Origin: Spisula solida
Taxonomy: Eukaryota; Mollusca; Bivalvia; Venerida; Mactridae
NCBI GenBank assembly: GCA_947247005.1
Contig: OX365945.1
Coordinates: 17,056,501 to 17,120,500, forward strand
Length of the DNA: 64,000 nt
Direction of reading: 5' to 3'
The translations under genes and the position numbers were made by a program. Below are positions 34,851 to 47,580 of this stretch, in pieces; the first letter of the stretch is position 1; every line of letters starts with the position of its first letter. The notes under the pieces were generated by a model that was given only the letters and a program-made list of their open reading frames with translations, did no database searches and had not been told where the DNA came from.

Positions 34851-35934
34851 TGTTGTTATGACTAAGTGTAACTGTGTTTATAATGAAAACACGTTTGATA
34901 CATGTATTTGGTTGTAACTACGAATATTGTCATTGTTTATTTATGTATTAAACTTTATCTATCGTGTAACTCCTTTCGAGAGTTTTACTTTGATTATCAA
35001 AATATTATCGCCCCCAAATAAACATTTTTTTAAACTACCAGTGTAAATTTTATTAAGGCATACACCTCGTTCTTAAGACCAAATCATTAGGAATACAAGG
35101 TTTCAAGAGTCCAAATGATTTTTTGGTTATTTATACGATTTATTTCAATACAAATTAAACTTAACAGTATATGAGTTCATAACATAAATGTTCAAAATAC
35201 AAACTTAAACATATGGTCAATGACAGCAGTCGTAATGAACGTCTATATATTATCATTGAGATAGTCAAAAGGTTATTGTAAATTTATACATACTATTCAC
35301 ACATAATCGTGACCATAAGTGATAACAACAGTAAGGAATAAATAGTTAATGAAGAATACTTCAAAAAATGAATGTGGTAGCATTACATGTGAAGCGACAT
35401 GTGTGTTAACTAACAAGTAAGGTCGTAACTAAATTCGAGTATTAAACTCTTTAATTATAACTTGTTATTATCATTTAGGAAATATAATAAATCATACAAA
35501 ATAAATATTTTAGAACATATCTGCCCATTTAAAACAATATTGCCTTAGCAACGGGTACTTATCATGAAGCCTTTCGCTAGGTAACGCAATTTTCATCATT
35601 TAAGCGAAAGTACCTTTAAACTTGTCTCAAAAGAGATTGACCCTAACATTTCTCAGGTCGTCCATTCTTTACGCTGTTGTCATCTCGACACAATATTTGA
35701 TAACACCATCGACAGGTCTGTTGTCTGACTGTGGGAAAGTCCATCATTTGTCCCCATTCTGCGTAACTTTTTGTGATTTTTCAAATTTAATTGAATAGTA
35801 CAATGTTTGGTTTTCACGGATACCCGACTACAGTCGATAGGTTACGTGAATGTTTGCGTTTCGCGCTGAGATGTCTTGATTTGCCAAAAATGTGGAAACG
35901 AAGGACAGGACCGAAGAATGCAAATGATTAGTTA

Positions 35935-36130
35935 ATATTTTCAAACCTTAACATTTGTTTCTCTTTGATTATATGAATTATTTCATTTTTAGTAACTTCT
36001 TTTAAATATTCCAAAACGCCGTTTATGGTCGTATACCCAGTGTCACTGTGACAGCTAAATTGCTATTGTAAATGTGTTATGCATATGTATCCTGTATTTT
36101 ACAGGACTCTGCAATAATGAAATAAACTGA
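35935..36130 (+). repeat. Dispersed repeat, plus copy of an inverted pair
   Basis: Shares blocks in order with the reverse complement of 40540-40735: TCTCTTTGATTATA, GAATTATTTCATTTTT, TATTCCAAAACGC, CGTATACCCAGTGTCACTGT, GACAGCTAAATTGCT and TCCTGTATTTTACAG. Non-coding. Confidence 0.8.
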
Positions 36131-36630
36131 AACTGAAACTGAAAGTTTTCGCATTTATATGTGCATATGTTTTATCCAAAAGAACTGAAACATGACTTGT
36201 GACTATGAACGTGAAACATGTATAAAGCAAAATACACAAGAAAACCCAATTTGACTTAGAAATACAGTTTTAATGTGCCAGTTTCATAATATACATGTTT
36301 TACATATCTAGGCAAAACTAATTTATTATAACTTAGAGTGTACAGTATTATTTGGGTGCATAAATGAATTATAAATTATGTGATGTTTTACAATATTTTT
36401 TGCAAAATCATAAATAATATAAACAAATTATTTTGATAATGCCTGGAGTTAATATTTGTTAATTGTAGCGCTCACCATTCTTTTCTATTTAAGTTTGGAA
36501 ATAAAAATGAGCGCTATGACACTTGGGAGCTTCTTTCCTTTCTTAATAAAGTGAGAAACCAATGCATGTTTGATTGTATTCATTCCGTTTATATCATAAT
36601 ACAAGCTAAACCAAGTGCTGTATCACATAA

Positions 36631-36879
36631 ATGTTGTTCAAAATCGTAGTTCTTTTGTTAATTAAACAGGTCATTAATGCACATGTATATGAATGTATTT
36701 CATCAAAAGTCGATTCCAATTCAGCGTTTAACGGTACATTCCTCTGTCACAATGGCTTTGTGAAGCATGCACAGAATTTTGACCTGAAATACTGGAACTG
36801 TAAATATCGCTCTTATACTTTCTGTACATTTAAAAGACTGTACAGCGCTTCGATACTTATAATTACTACTACTTATTAA
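36631..36879 (+). CDS. Possible small secreted protein frame, 82 aa (weak)
   Basis: An ATG-started frame whose first 17 residues (MLFKIVVLLLIKQVINA) look like a signal peptide. The mature part would hold four Cys within 49 residues (YECISS, TFLCHN, YWNCKY, YTFCTF). This is the only intergenic frame here with a plausible topology. There is no splice, promoter or homology support, and AT-rich DNA yields hydrophobic starts by chance. Most likely not a gene; recorded as a candidate only. Confidence 0.15.
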   Translation: MLFKIVVLLLIKQVINAHVYECISSKVDSNSAFNGTFLCHNGFVKHAQNFDLKYWNCKYRSYTFCTFKRLYSASILIITTTY

Positions 36880-37524
36880 TATCTTTTTATAATTTTGATA
36901 TTTCAAACCGCAAAAATAATTATTTATACAAGAATAAGAAGTGAAGATCAACCTTCAATGCTGACTTGTACTCAAGCACCATACTCCATACACGTAGTTT
37001 CCAGGTACTTGAGTTTTATAGTGCAATGAATGAAGCCAATGTTATACGACATACAGGATATCAGTACCATTGTATGTCATTTATTACTGCGATTATTCCC
37101 GAGTACAATATCGTAATATTCATTTCCATTTATTTCCATTTATTGCTTAACTCATTCTGTTATCACTAACGTACCCATTGACATATTGGTAACACAATGG
37201 TGTTCGATCGTTTTGTACTAACGACTAGTGACCTGATCATATTGCAAGGATTCGTTAACGTTCTGGTACTTGGTGATAAATTTCACTAAATGCCAGTCAT
37301 TAAAACTGAAACCATCTTCATGCACTTGAAAGTTCCGTTGTCTTCTTTGTTCTAGTGGCTCGTTATGCAATGAACATAGATATAGGGCTATCTGAAATAA
37401 TGTTCACATGTACTTAGAGAACTACACAAAATGAACGATTTGTACTTCTGTCTTATAATTCTCTCGGTACCTTGTGTTAAGTATAGCATCGGTTCGTGGT
37501 CATTTCTTGTTCTGGTGAATTAAG

Positions 37525-37600
37525 CACCTTGGCACAGGTCACAGTGAGGTTCGAACACAGGACCTCTCGATTACATAGCGCACACTCTATCTAACCCGTC
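37525..37600 (-). repeat. tRNA-like SINE head
   Basis: Minus strand has GACGGGTTAGATAGAGTG (degraded A-box) and GTGTTCGAACCTC (good B-box). The acceptor stem does not pair. SINE or tRNA pseudogene. Confidence 0.5.
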
Positions 37601-37676
37601 ACTCTAAATATTAAAAATATTAAACACTATACGAACCCTATTACACTTATACTTAACAGGCCCTCGCCACGTATAG

Positions 37677-37709
<33 letters not shown>
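37677..37709. repeat. TA dinucleotide microsatellite
   Basis: Uninterrupted TA run of about 30 bases. Confidence 0.95.
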
Positions 37710-37713
<4 letters not shown>

Positions 37714-39067
37714 ACGAATGACCAAATGTCGTATCTTCTAGCAGCGTTTTACGTTACCCTACCAATGTGTGAATATTTCAAAACACCAGTTAGACTATAT
37801 TGTTCAATACCGTCACCTACATTCACAAGTCTGATTGTGCAATCTAGATGAACGATAGTTACTATGAACACAACACCCACAATGACGATACGACTATGTT
37901 CTGTGAATAACTGTGTTCTGTGAATAACGCAATATTATGCCTCACATTACACTCCCACTCTCCCTGCAGTTCCAATGTCTTTATGTGTTTTCAACAATTT
38001 CCAAAGGTCATTATGATCGCCGCCATTCGCCATTATTCTCAGACTCGCAGTAAAATAGTACAAACTACGAAAGCTGTCTACTGTATGGCTGGTATATACT
38101 TATATGCTTTGGATCGATTACGTTCTACATTTACATAATATATATAAAAATATATTATTTAACTATTGTGTCTGGTAGAATTCCACCCCCACCCACTTAG
38201 CACACTGTCATACATTTCATGGACTCTCCATTGCAAAATCTACTGGATATATAATGTTTAATCAATTCGTATTTATATACATCATAATGACTCTTAGAAA
38301 ACACAAACAAAATATGTTTTTAAAAAAATGTATTTTATCATTATCCTTCATCTGAGTTCAGAACCTTTAAGCGGACACCCTGACACTAGACTGGTGATGT
38401 GCTTTCGTTGGTACATTTGTATTTTACTTTTGTTGCTGTCACTAATGTATTGACATGAAATGCTATTACAAAATAGTTTTGATCAAAATGGATGCATGGT
38501 TTGCAAGCACATAGTCCACAGATAAGATCTACGAACTCGATGTCGCCAGGTTCATCTTCATGTCGATTTCATGCAAACAAATGAAGTCACAAATGCTCGC
38601 ATATTCGAACATTTGTATTGTATTCGCCACTTAATTTCACCCTATTATTGACTTGTAATATAAAGGGGACAATTTTAATGGGCTTCAGCGCCCGTGATGT
38701 ACCTGAATTACCCCAAGTTTGATAGACTGATTGTCCAATACATGTCCTTTTCTTACATTGAGGATACGGTGAACTCAGGCCACGGACAATACGATGTTTA
38801 TACAGCCTGTGACCAAATGAACCCGAACTTTGTTACACTAATATAGACTCCAATGTGAAGAGTATTGGTGAGCTTGTAGTTAAGGTCAATAGGTCTCTGT
38901 TCACACCATAAACACGAAATGACTCCGTTTATTACCAACCGACTTACTGAGCTATACAATAAAAGGTGAATCAGGTGTACAAATCGAATGGCAACATTTG
39001 GAATTACAATTACTTTTATTTTCTTGCATGATTAAGTATTGTTCGGAGTCAGCGATTTACCTATATT

Positions 39068-39314
39068 GCTGGCTTAGAATTAGAAGATCGTAAAAATAAA
39101 ATCAATATTTTGAGAAAACAAGAAAAAACTGTCTGAAAACTACTCTTTACTTATGGTAAAACAAGCTTTTTTAAGTTTCAGTTTGGTCAAATTGACCACT
39201 TTTGATTTTCACGAAAATAGGCTCATAAGAATCGCCTTCAGATACAGATTTCAGATTTGTCTGAGTCTTATAAGGTTGTAAGTAGTACTTACGAGCTTCT
39301 AATTCTAAACCAGC
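39068..39314. mobile_element. 247-bp MITE with GCTGGCTTAGAATTAGAAG ends
   Basis: Left GCTGGCTTAGAATTAGAAG then ATCGTAA; right TTACGAG then CTTCTAATTCTAAACCAGC. Inverted match over 26 bp with three differences. Non-coding. A diverged relative lies at 23589-23833. Confidence 0.75.
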
Positions 39315-39380
39315 GATGTGATTAATAAAACAGTTATATAGATAGTTGTCATGACAATACGTTGCATTCGCGTTATTCTG

Positions 39381-39455
39381 TGGCCTCCATAGCTCAATGG
39401 TTAGCGCGCTTTCCGTCTAATCTGGCTACCCGGGATCAACACCGGGTGGAGACAC
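39381..39455 (+). repeat. tRNA-like sequence (SINE head or tRNA pseudogene)
   Basis: Contains CATAGCTCAATGGTTAGCGC (A-box) and an intact T-stem CCCGG/CCGGG around GATCAACA. The D-stem (GCTC/GCGC), the B-box (GGATCAACACC) and the acceptor stem all carry mismatches, so a working tRNA is unlikely. Confidence 0.55.
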
Positions 39456-40127
39456 ATATATATGATTGCCATATTTTCACAGAAAGTTGACTGGCAAATA
39501 AAGTCTATGCTCGGCTCGACATTGCAATGACACATGAAGAATAGAGATTTGTAAATAATAATTCTTAGTTTGTAGATTGATAATATGAACAATGACATTT
39601 TAAATTCACAATACAACTACATAAAACCTTCTCAGCCACATTTACTGTTTGCAAAATGTGTGCCAACGTATTGCACTTGTGTCACAGCAGGTTTGATCGG
39701 CGCACACTCTACAACGTCATCAACGTTGTTTGTTTTGTTTTAGCTTCTTAGCTTGATTGACTGGTGCGATAAACATTGAACTATGACGGCACATTCTCGT
39801 GAAACAATCATGGTTATGAAAGTCCAGGAGGTAACACGACACATATCAACATGTTTAAAATAGCATCATTGCAATGTCAACAAAGGAAGATATACAAGTG
39901 TGGTAATATTAAAAATAAACGCAAATTGAACTATTTTTGGAACCTGGATTTTTTATGTTTTATGCATTTCTAAAATGTGTTACAATAACAATATGTTTAC
40001 TCAGTCAAAGTATCACATCACAATGATAGTTAGATATATGTGTAAACATGTAACAAAGGTAGCAAAAACCTACCATTATGATGACTTTGAATCCGAATAA
40101 AATACTTTCAGGTTTTTTTTCAGTTTA

Positions 40128-40420
40128 TGCTACGGTCACAGTTGCCCTACGAGCTCCGTACGGGTTGATTTTGGTGAACTCGCACGGCGTACGTACGGAT
40201 ATCGAAACTCGTACGAGCATATCACGGATTTTCGTGACTCATAGAGGAGTCGATGAAAATGTTTCACCGAGCTCCCGAGTTGTCTACGAGCTCGTAGATA
40301 TTTTACAAGTCTGTATTATCTCGCACGAGGCTCGTGCGGACACCGCGTGAGCTTCGGAATACTCGTACGTGTATCGTACAATATCCTTACGGATATTGAA
40401 ATTTGCATCGCATGGGACGC
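40128..40420. repeat. CpG-dense block of CGTACG-like words
   Basis: Starts GCTACGGTCACAGTTGCC and is filled with repeated ACGAGCTC, CGTACGG, CTCGTACGAG and CTCGCACG words. It is far richer in CpG than the flanks. I read it as a decayed repeat element, since it is open over only 90 codons with no domain. Confidence 0.5.
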
Positions 40421-40539
40421 TTTTAGGACATTGTCTCAACTGCTTAACTTGTGACAATAGGATGTAGATAGTGAACATTGTTTCAACTGCTTAACTTGTG
40501 ACAATGGATTGTTATGAGTATGGTGTATATTGAAATATT

Positions 40540-40735
40540 GAAACAATAAGTGCAAAGGTCTGTAAAATACAGGAAACATAAGCATAACATATTTACAAAA
40601 GCAATTTAGCTGTCACAGTGACACTGGGTATACGATATAAAACAGCGTTTTGGAATATTTGTAGTCACAAAAAATGAAATAATTCTTATAATCAAAGAGA
40701 AAATTTATGTTAAGTTTGAAATATTCAAGTTTTTC
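40540..40735 (-). repeat. Dispersed repeat, minus copy of an inverted pair
   Basis: Reverse complement of 35935-36130 with moderate divergence (see there). Just upstream, TCAACTGCTTAACTTGTGAC occurs twice (40437 and 40483). Confidence 0.8.
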
Positions 40736-42837
40736 GTTACACAAGAGCATTTTGAAATGATGAAATTAAACACCGGTCCGAAACCTGCGGCAATACACAT
40801 TACATATACGAATTCTCTAATGTTAATTGAGTACTGAACTTAAATACAAATGTATATGAAATCTAACCAGAGAATACTTTAGATTAGTTATAGTTTCAAC
40901 TTCGCGCTGACATTGAAAGTTTTACGTCAACGCTTTTCTTGTTGCAAAAGGTACGTACAACAACTGTACGATAAGTGAGGTCAATAATCGCAGATGATTT
41001 TCACTTCGTTACCAATGTTTGGCGTCCCCTCAACAAATATCAAAATTCTTGCCTGTTTTGTCCATTATTTCAACCCTAAATTACATGGTTCGAGATCGTG
41101 TGATTGGTATTTTTCGGCAAATGTTGACGTAATAATTTCTTTTGATCACATGCTACGTCGGCGTCGGGTTAAAAGTTCATGACGCAATAGACATCAAACG
41201 TCTACGATATCAAGAACAGCTGGACGCTTGACTATGTAACCCATATTGCACCACTGTGAAGCAAATGAAGCAGAGCGACGCTAGACGCTTGGTGATCTGC
41301 ACCAACATTTCGAATATTATTCAATATCGTGTACGCACATGTTGCAAGCAAGCATGGTATTGTAACGATAATAATTTACATGTAGTTGTAACAGTGACCA
41401 TATACATTTTTGATTTATTTTTTTAGTTTTACAGAATCACCGGCATGTGCTTGTATAAGAAGCCCTTATGCTCCAAAATGTATTGCACGGGTATTCCGAG
41501 GTCAGCATTGCATTTTTGCTGAAGACATTTTACAACAAAATCAGCTTATATTTGCCCATCGGAAGCATGTATATTTAGTGATCATCCCTAAATTACCATG
41601 GAAACAAATTAAATAACGTCCGTGTAAATTATCGATGATTGATAAAGAAACGGTATGAACGTCATTCTCGCACCGGGGGTACATATCTTTGAAACAGTAC
41701 ATCGCCATTGGAGAAGGGAACGCTTCTATGACCTCGTTCTGAACTCGTTAATTTGCATAGTTGCAAGATGACACAAGGCATATTTGCGCTCAGTGGGTTT
41801 ATTAACGAAAACATCATAAATAACTGACCAGATCAGGTTTCTTTGTTTTATTGATTTTGTTAATTTTGTTCCTAGACGTTTGCGAGCCTTCTGAAGTACA
41901 AAGGAGCACGGTGTTCTATTGATCAAACGAATTATCAGAGATGAAATATCATAATCATGGGGTAGGCATCATACTTGATGGATTATGTCTGAGTTTGCAA
42001 CGAATTCTTCAAATAAATATAATTACAGTTCACTTTTCATGAAGATGATTGTATATATGCGAAGGCGGAAGCAACACGGATTTAACAATGATCGACAACA
42101 GCAATGCAGCAATGACGTATGTCATTATGCCTTTACAGAAGACTTGTACGCAAGATTTGTTCAACTATTTATTTAAACAGTATGCAAATTGATTCGGATA
42201 CTGGAAAACTTTTTCAGACACTTTGTGTTGCATTCAAATTTTAGTTTACGCGTGTTTTATTGTCAATAATAAAGCAAATGGCAAATGGGTTGAACTTCAA
42301 GTATCAAAACTGTGTTAGGGCTCACCCCTTACACGAGCTTTCGTCCAAATGTTACACAATATCCCCAGCCAACGCATGTTTGAGTAACCACGGTAACCAC
42401 GGTACTAATCCAGATACACCGCTTCTCAGTAGTGAATAGCTTAAGACTACAATAAATGCCCATTTAGTATTTTGCGAGAAGCCAAAACTGAAACAATAAC
42501 TTCGGGTTAGTAGCACTGTTTGTCTAAACACGCATACTTATATGTAAGTAAGAGACTTTATTTTTACGAGGAAACTCATTTGACAATTATATTAAATGGC
42601 AATCTTCCATGAGATCCTCAACAATAAACAGTTGTTACATGTCAACTTTGTCCACCTTGATAATATAACTTTTCGAACATATTCTGCAAATGCATCATTA
42701 AGATCCTATGGACAAGAACAACTTGTTGATGCAAAACCAAGACAATCCCTGAGCTATTGGAAACATAAATGTATAACACATGTATACTGAACACGTATAT
42801 GTATTATATTAACCATGTACTATTATAAATAGCCTAT

Positions 42838-43217
42838 ACCAGAACGCACGTTCAAAGGCACTTTACCCATGTTGCAGCCATAAGGGCGCAGGTGCATCCT
42901 CTACCAGTGCAGATTCAGCATGATCTGACCAGAGGGACAGACTGCGAGAAAGCCCCTGAAGGGAAAGAGAGACATTAGATACAGGCATGTCCGGCGCTGC
43001 AGAGGTGCGCCTAGCAGACAGCCTGGTTCTTTAATGTGCCCGGTGTATAGCACAGATACACAGCTTGCTGGCACTTCCAGATACTTTGCAGACCACACGG
43101 CCAGATATAGCGGGAAATATTATAAATATTTCAGAAATGTCAAGTTCCGATGCCAGGGATTGAACCCACGACCTCTGGATGGACAGCCCAGTGCGTTACC
43201 ACTGAGCTAAATCCGCG
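42838..43217 (-). mobile_element. tRNA-headed SINE, long copy, family 2
   Basis: Minus strand begins GCGGATTTAGCTCAGTGGTA (A-box) with B-box GGGTTCAATCCC at 43150-43165. Further along the body it reads CAAGCTGTGTATCTGTGCTA and CACATTAAAGAACCAGG, and it extends to about 42838. The tRNA T-stem is mismatched, so it is a SINE, not a tRNA gene. Confidence 0.7.
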
Positions 43218-45094
43218 TATTATGTACTTGTAAAGTGTTTGGTTTTGAAATTTTAATCTATAAAAGTATGTATATTTTGAAAAAAGGCTCACAGGGAAGG
43301 CTGGACATCCCCAAGTGTGTTGCTTCAATAACTAAAGTACTTTTGCGACGTTGCATGAACTTATCAAATTTGCACTATTGAAAATACGTAGACCAACGAT
43401 CGACTTGTAATGGAACCATTTAATACCAACGGTGTGTTAATTTGTTAGCACCACTGGATGGCGTGAATTAATCAAACCTTGACGCATGTTATATACGCAC
43501 AACTGCGAACATATACGTTTGAATTAGGGGAATGTTTACAAGTCTCCGTATGCGTTGTCTCTACATTGGCTTTACTAGTATACATGTTTAATAGAGCAAT
43601 ATTAGTTAACCCCCTGGAGTTTCAGTTAGTCGTTGGTATGTGATGCCGTCAAGGAGTAAACAAAATGTTATTGTAAGTTATTCATAAATAAAATAAAACA
43701 AGACAAGTAGGTAAAGGAGTGTTAGTTGAACACCTTCTTGAAATAGAACTTGCTCGAGATTCCAAAAATAGTTTTATTGAAGGTATGGCACTCTACATAA
43801 TGAGTATCTTTATCATCAACAAACGTAAACAATAATTTCTTGAATCCAGTTTTTGATAAATTGTGGATGTAAACGTTTCCAAATTGCATCACATTTGAAA
43901 ATGATATTATTATTTTAATAAAACATCAAAAACGTGAATGATTTCTTTTAGGAATAATTACTCATTGTTTTACCTTCTAGCCCCTCATTTTTTCTCAATA
44001 TGAGTACTTTTAAAAAATTGGTCACCATAGCAACGACAGAAGTCATTTTAACTTAATTCAATATTTGTCGAGAATTTTATCAATTGTATTCAACGATTTA
44101 TTTCAGCTTTCAATAAATTATATGTTGAAACTCATAAAAGTCATTAATGTACATGTACTTTTCCTTTTTATCACACGATAGCTTTTCCAAACGACCGAAA
44201 CATCAAAAATGCTAATTTCAACCGCAGGTAAAAACTTCAAACGAATTATTAATACGCCAATTTGTCTAACATCTCCTATACAATTATGTTACAATGCATG
44301 CATGCTCTTTTAACGCCTTGCTTTCTATTATTTTATTCAACTCGTTCAATAAATTCAGATAAAAAGTCACTCGTATAATGTATTCTCTTCGCCTTCTTGC
44401 AAAATCAAAGTGAGTTTTGATTTACCAAGCTACAAAGTAACGTTTTATTGAGCGATCAGCAATCATTTATTGACTCATTTACATAAAGTTATCATTCTAC
44501 GATATTGACTTATCACATATCGATAAGCGCATCAGAGTTAATTGTACACGATATTTAACCTAATGTAACACGGTAGATAGGGTCTGGTCATATCTGTAAT
44601 GGGGCTAGTTATCTGCCCCTATCAAGCTATAAGATTGTACTAATTGAATAATTATTGCATCAGTCAACATTTAAGTATCTGGATATCTTTATAATTATAC
44701 TCGCACCGCACGCTGTAGAAAATTCATTTACGCAATACAGCCTGGGACTCTAGGGATCCAGTTGTGTCCCAAGGATACTTTCTAAACATATAGGGCCCTT
44801 TAGCTCTGATTTGTTTGTTATACATGGTTGCATTTAAAAGAGTCGATGGAATAATGCGCTTGACTTGGTGTTCTGGTTTCACACACTTGTAAATACGAGA
44901 ATAGTCATGACATTTTATTAAACAGCAAAGTAATACATTAAAGAACAGATATGGTATTGGTATGAGCATTAACATGAAGTCAGAGCTTTCAACTAGTCGG
45001 GTTTTATGTGCTGTTTTTATACATTAGGCTTTATCTAAATCTTTGCTATGTTATGCTTTGCTATGCTGTGCTTTGCTATGTTTTCTTTTATTTT

Positions 45095-45600
45095 CTGTGC
45101 TGTGCTGTGCTGTGCTGTGCTGTGCTGTGCTGTGCTGTGCTGTGCTGTGCTGTGCTGTGCTGTGCTGTGCTGTGCTGTGCTGTGCTGTGCTGTGCTGTGC
45201 TGTGCTGTGCTGTGCTGTGCTGTGCTGTGATGTGCTGTGCTGTGCTGTGCTGTGCTGTGCTGTGCTGTGCTGTGCTGTGCTGTGCTGTGCTTTGCTTTGC
45301 TTTGCTTTTCTTTGCTTTGCTTTGCTTTGCTTTGCTTTGCTTTGCGTTATACAGCTTTACTTTGTACAGCTTTGCTTTGCTTTGCTTTGCGTTATACAGC
45401 TTTACTTTGTACAGCTTTGCTTTGCGTTATACAGCTTTACTTTGTACAGCTTTGCTTTGCTTTGCTTTGCGTTATACAGCTTTACTTTGTACAGCTTTGC
45501 TTTGCTTACCTTTGCTTACCTTTGCTTACCTTTGCTTTGTTTTAGTTTGCTTTGCTTTGCTTTACTTTGTGTTGCGTTGCGTTGCGTTACTTTGCTTAAT
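45095..45600. repeat. TGTGC pentanucleotide array grading into TTTGC
   Basis: 45095-45289 is almost pure CTGTG/TGTGC (about 39 units, one TGTGA variant). From about 45290 to 45600 it becomes TTTGC units with higher-order blocks of GTTATACAGCTTTACTTTGT. All three plus frames stay open, giving Cys/Ala/Leu/Val repeats; these are artefacts of a 5-bp period. Confidence 0.95.
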
Positions 45601-47482
45601 GTTGCATGAACTGTTCTGAGGTATGATGTATTCCATTGTTGAAGAAAAGCTGTTGTTCAAGAGTTTGATATTCTGGAAAGGTCGCCATTTACGCATTATG
45701 TATATATAGGCATTCGAGGCCCACGTTGGTTACCGGTTGAGCACATACATCACAAATATGCTCATTCTATATATTGAACCATCAAATTTAATGAGACTAT
45801 ATGCCACAATTAAACGGACAGTGATCCTTATAAAACACATTTTGGTGCCAATCTAATATAATGAATAAAGGGTTGATTAAAGTTATATCTTAGTATGATG
45901 AATAAACATAACGTACAGAGGTTATATATATTGCGTTCGATCGAATGTTTATGATTTTATATACAGAAGTATGCATCAAATTAAAGTTTCTGAACTTCTC
46001 GTATCAATAACATCCTAATGCTTTCAGTATGGGTGATATTATTTCTTTGTATGCAACATTTGATAGCTTTCACCTCAGCTTACCCGAGATTTAAATCATT
46101 TCAAATCACATGATCTAGGACTGGTTCTGTTTTTATGACCCCGTTCAACTAATAATTAGCAAGTTCACATGGAATTCACATTTCAAACTGTACATTCAAA
46201 ATTACTCGCGGGTACCAGAAAATAGATCATTGCGCGAGTTGTAACTTAGTTTTGGAACTTTCTACTCAACCGATATAATATTATACTATTTACTTTATTA
46301 TTGGCAATATAATATGCTGAAAGGAACTGGGAAACAGGAAATAACAAATGGGTTGATTTTTTGGTTGGAGCTGTTTTCTGATAGTCTTATTGCAATGTCT
46401 TATACGGTGATTAGTTATAAGTTCATTTTCTCGTCCAGTTGTGTGTTGAGCATCGTGTCGTGTAATTGTAGTATGTGATGTTTTTATGCTTTCTGTGCTC
46501 GACAGTTTTAGTTGAATGCTGCCTTCCCTGGCCAGTTTACTATTATCTTTAACTGGCGTGAAAAGAAACGCCGGAAACACCGATGGAATTGAACTAATAG
46601 CAATTGTTACAGTTTACCTTTCGTCCGTGGAATGCCAATTACACTGGCGTTTATAATTACCCTAACTACAATTTAAGAATCGTAAGTAACTGTTTCCTGA
46701 AATCATTTTCCCACCACCTGCGTATTCTCGTCACATCAACACAGAACAACTGGGTAAAGTAATCATAAGTCGGATTGAACTTTTGCTAAGAAGTTCGTCA
46801 TCTAGTTTTGCGTGTCACAGTGCGCTATATCTTGGTGGATATCATATTGCACATGTTGCGGTCAATGGTGAAAACTCGGTCATTTCCGTTTGTCTCCGGT
46901 AAACGTAATTGCAATACATAAAGACCGAGGTAATCAGAATGATGTTGCGGTAAGTTCGCCCAGTCAAACCGCTAGTGTATTCGTTCTTAACCGGAAAATG
47001 TTTCAGTAGAAGCTGTTTTATTGTTGGTGTTTTATTTTTTATTTTTTAAACATGTGAAATTGCAAATGTACTCATGTGAATAAAAGCACTGGTGGGGAGA
47101 AACGATAACATTTATTGTAGCAGAACCAAGAGCTGTTCTACAGAAAATACCTGGTAGAACTTTTATTATAGTATTTCTCTTTTACTATGTGTGGTTATGA
47201 ACTGGCTGTTATACTCTATAGTAAATGCTGTATTTTAAATACTGGTATTTATATGTGTTATAACATATTATCACATGTTTGACGTCGCGGTAGCGTAATA
47301 AAGCCATTATTTATTTTTGATAATACACTAGTGTAATAAAGCAATCACGCGACGTCATTCAAAGGATAGGCGACGTCGTCCAAGTTGCGCGTTTATTATA
47401 CTGAAAAATAAGTAGCGTTTTTATGTTTCGGCCGGAAAAGGCTAACATGTGATAAAAAGAACATTACATTTGTGACTTTCCA

Positions 47483-47580
47483 CATTGAATTTATTAAACT
47501 CGATGAAAAATCGATAAAATGCTCGGCAGAGCCTCGCATTTTATTATTTTATTCAACTCGTTTAATAAATTCAATATGAA
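47483..47580. repeat. Imperfect palindrome (foldback repeat)
   Basis: CATTGAATTTATTAAACTCG at the left pairs with CGTTTAATAAATTCAATATG at the right. AAATGC and GCATTT pair near the centre around CTCGGCAGAGCC. A related half is at about 44330-44365 (TTTATTCAACTCGTTCAATA). Confidence 0.6.

Larger units (their letters stand above)
34851..45094. other. Intergenic, transposon debris
   Basis: About 10 kb without a convincing exon. Recognised pieces are listed separately: an inverted pair (35935-36130 and 40540-40735), a TA run (37677-37709), tRNA-like pieces (37525, 39381, 42838), a MITE (39068-39314) and a CpG-dense block (40128-40420). Everything else is AT-rich and unmarked. Confidence 0.5.

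Noticed and set aside
39381..39455. Functional tRNA gene
   Set aside because: Mismatches in the D-stem, acceptor stem and B-box; better read as a SINE head or pseudogene.
40078..40350. 90-codon plus frame
   Set aside because: Runs through the CpG-dense repeat block; the composition reflects the repeat.
43140..43215. Functional tRNA gene on minus
   Set aside because: Good A- and B-boxes, but the T-stem is mismatched and a SINE body follows directly.
45008..45619. Three long overlapping plus frames of 102-203 codons
   Set aside because: They are translations of a TGTGC/TTTGC array and contain only the matching repeat peptides.
46290..46580. 96-codon minus frame
   Set aside because: No ATG-based start with good context, no domain; a donor-like GTAAAC nearby is not enough.
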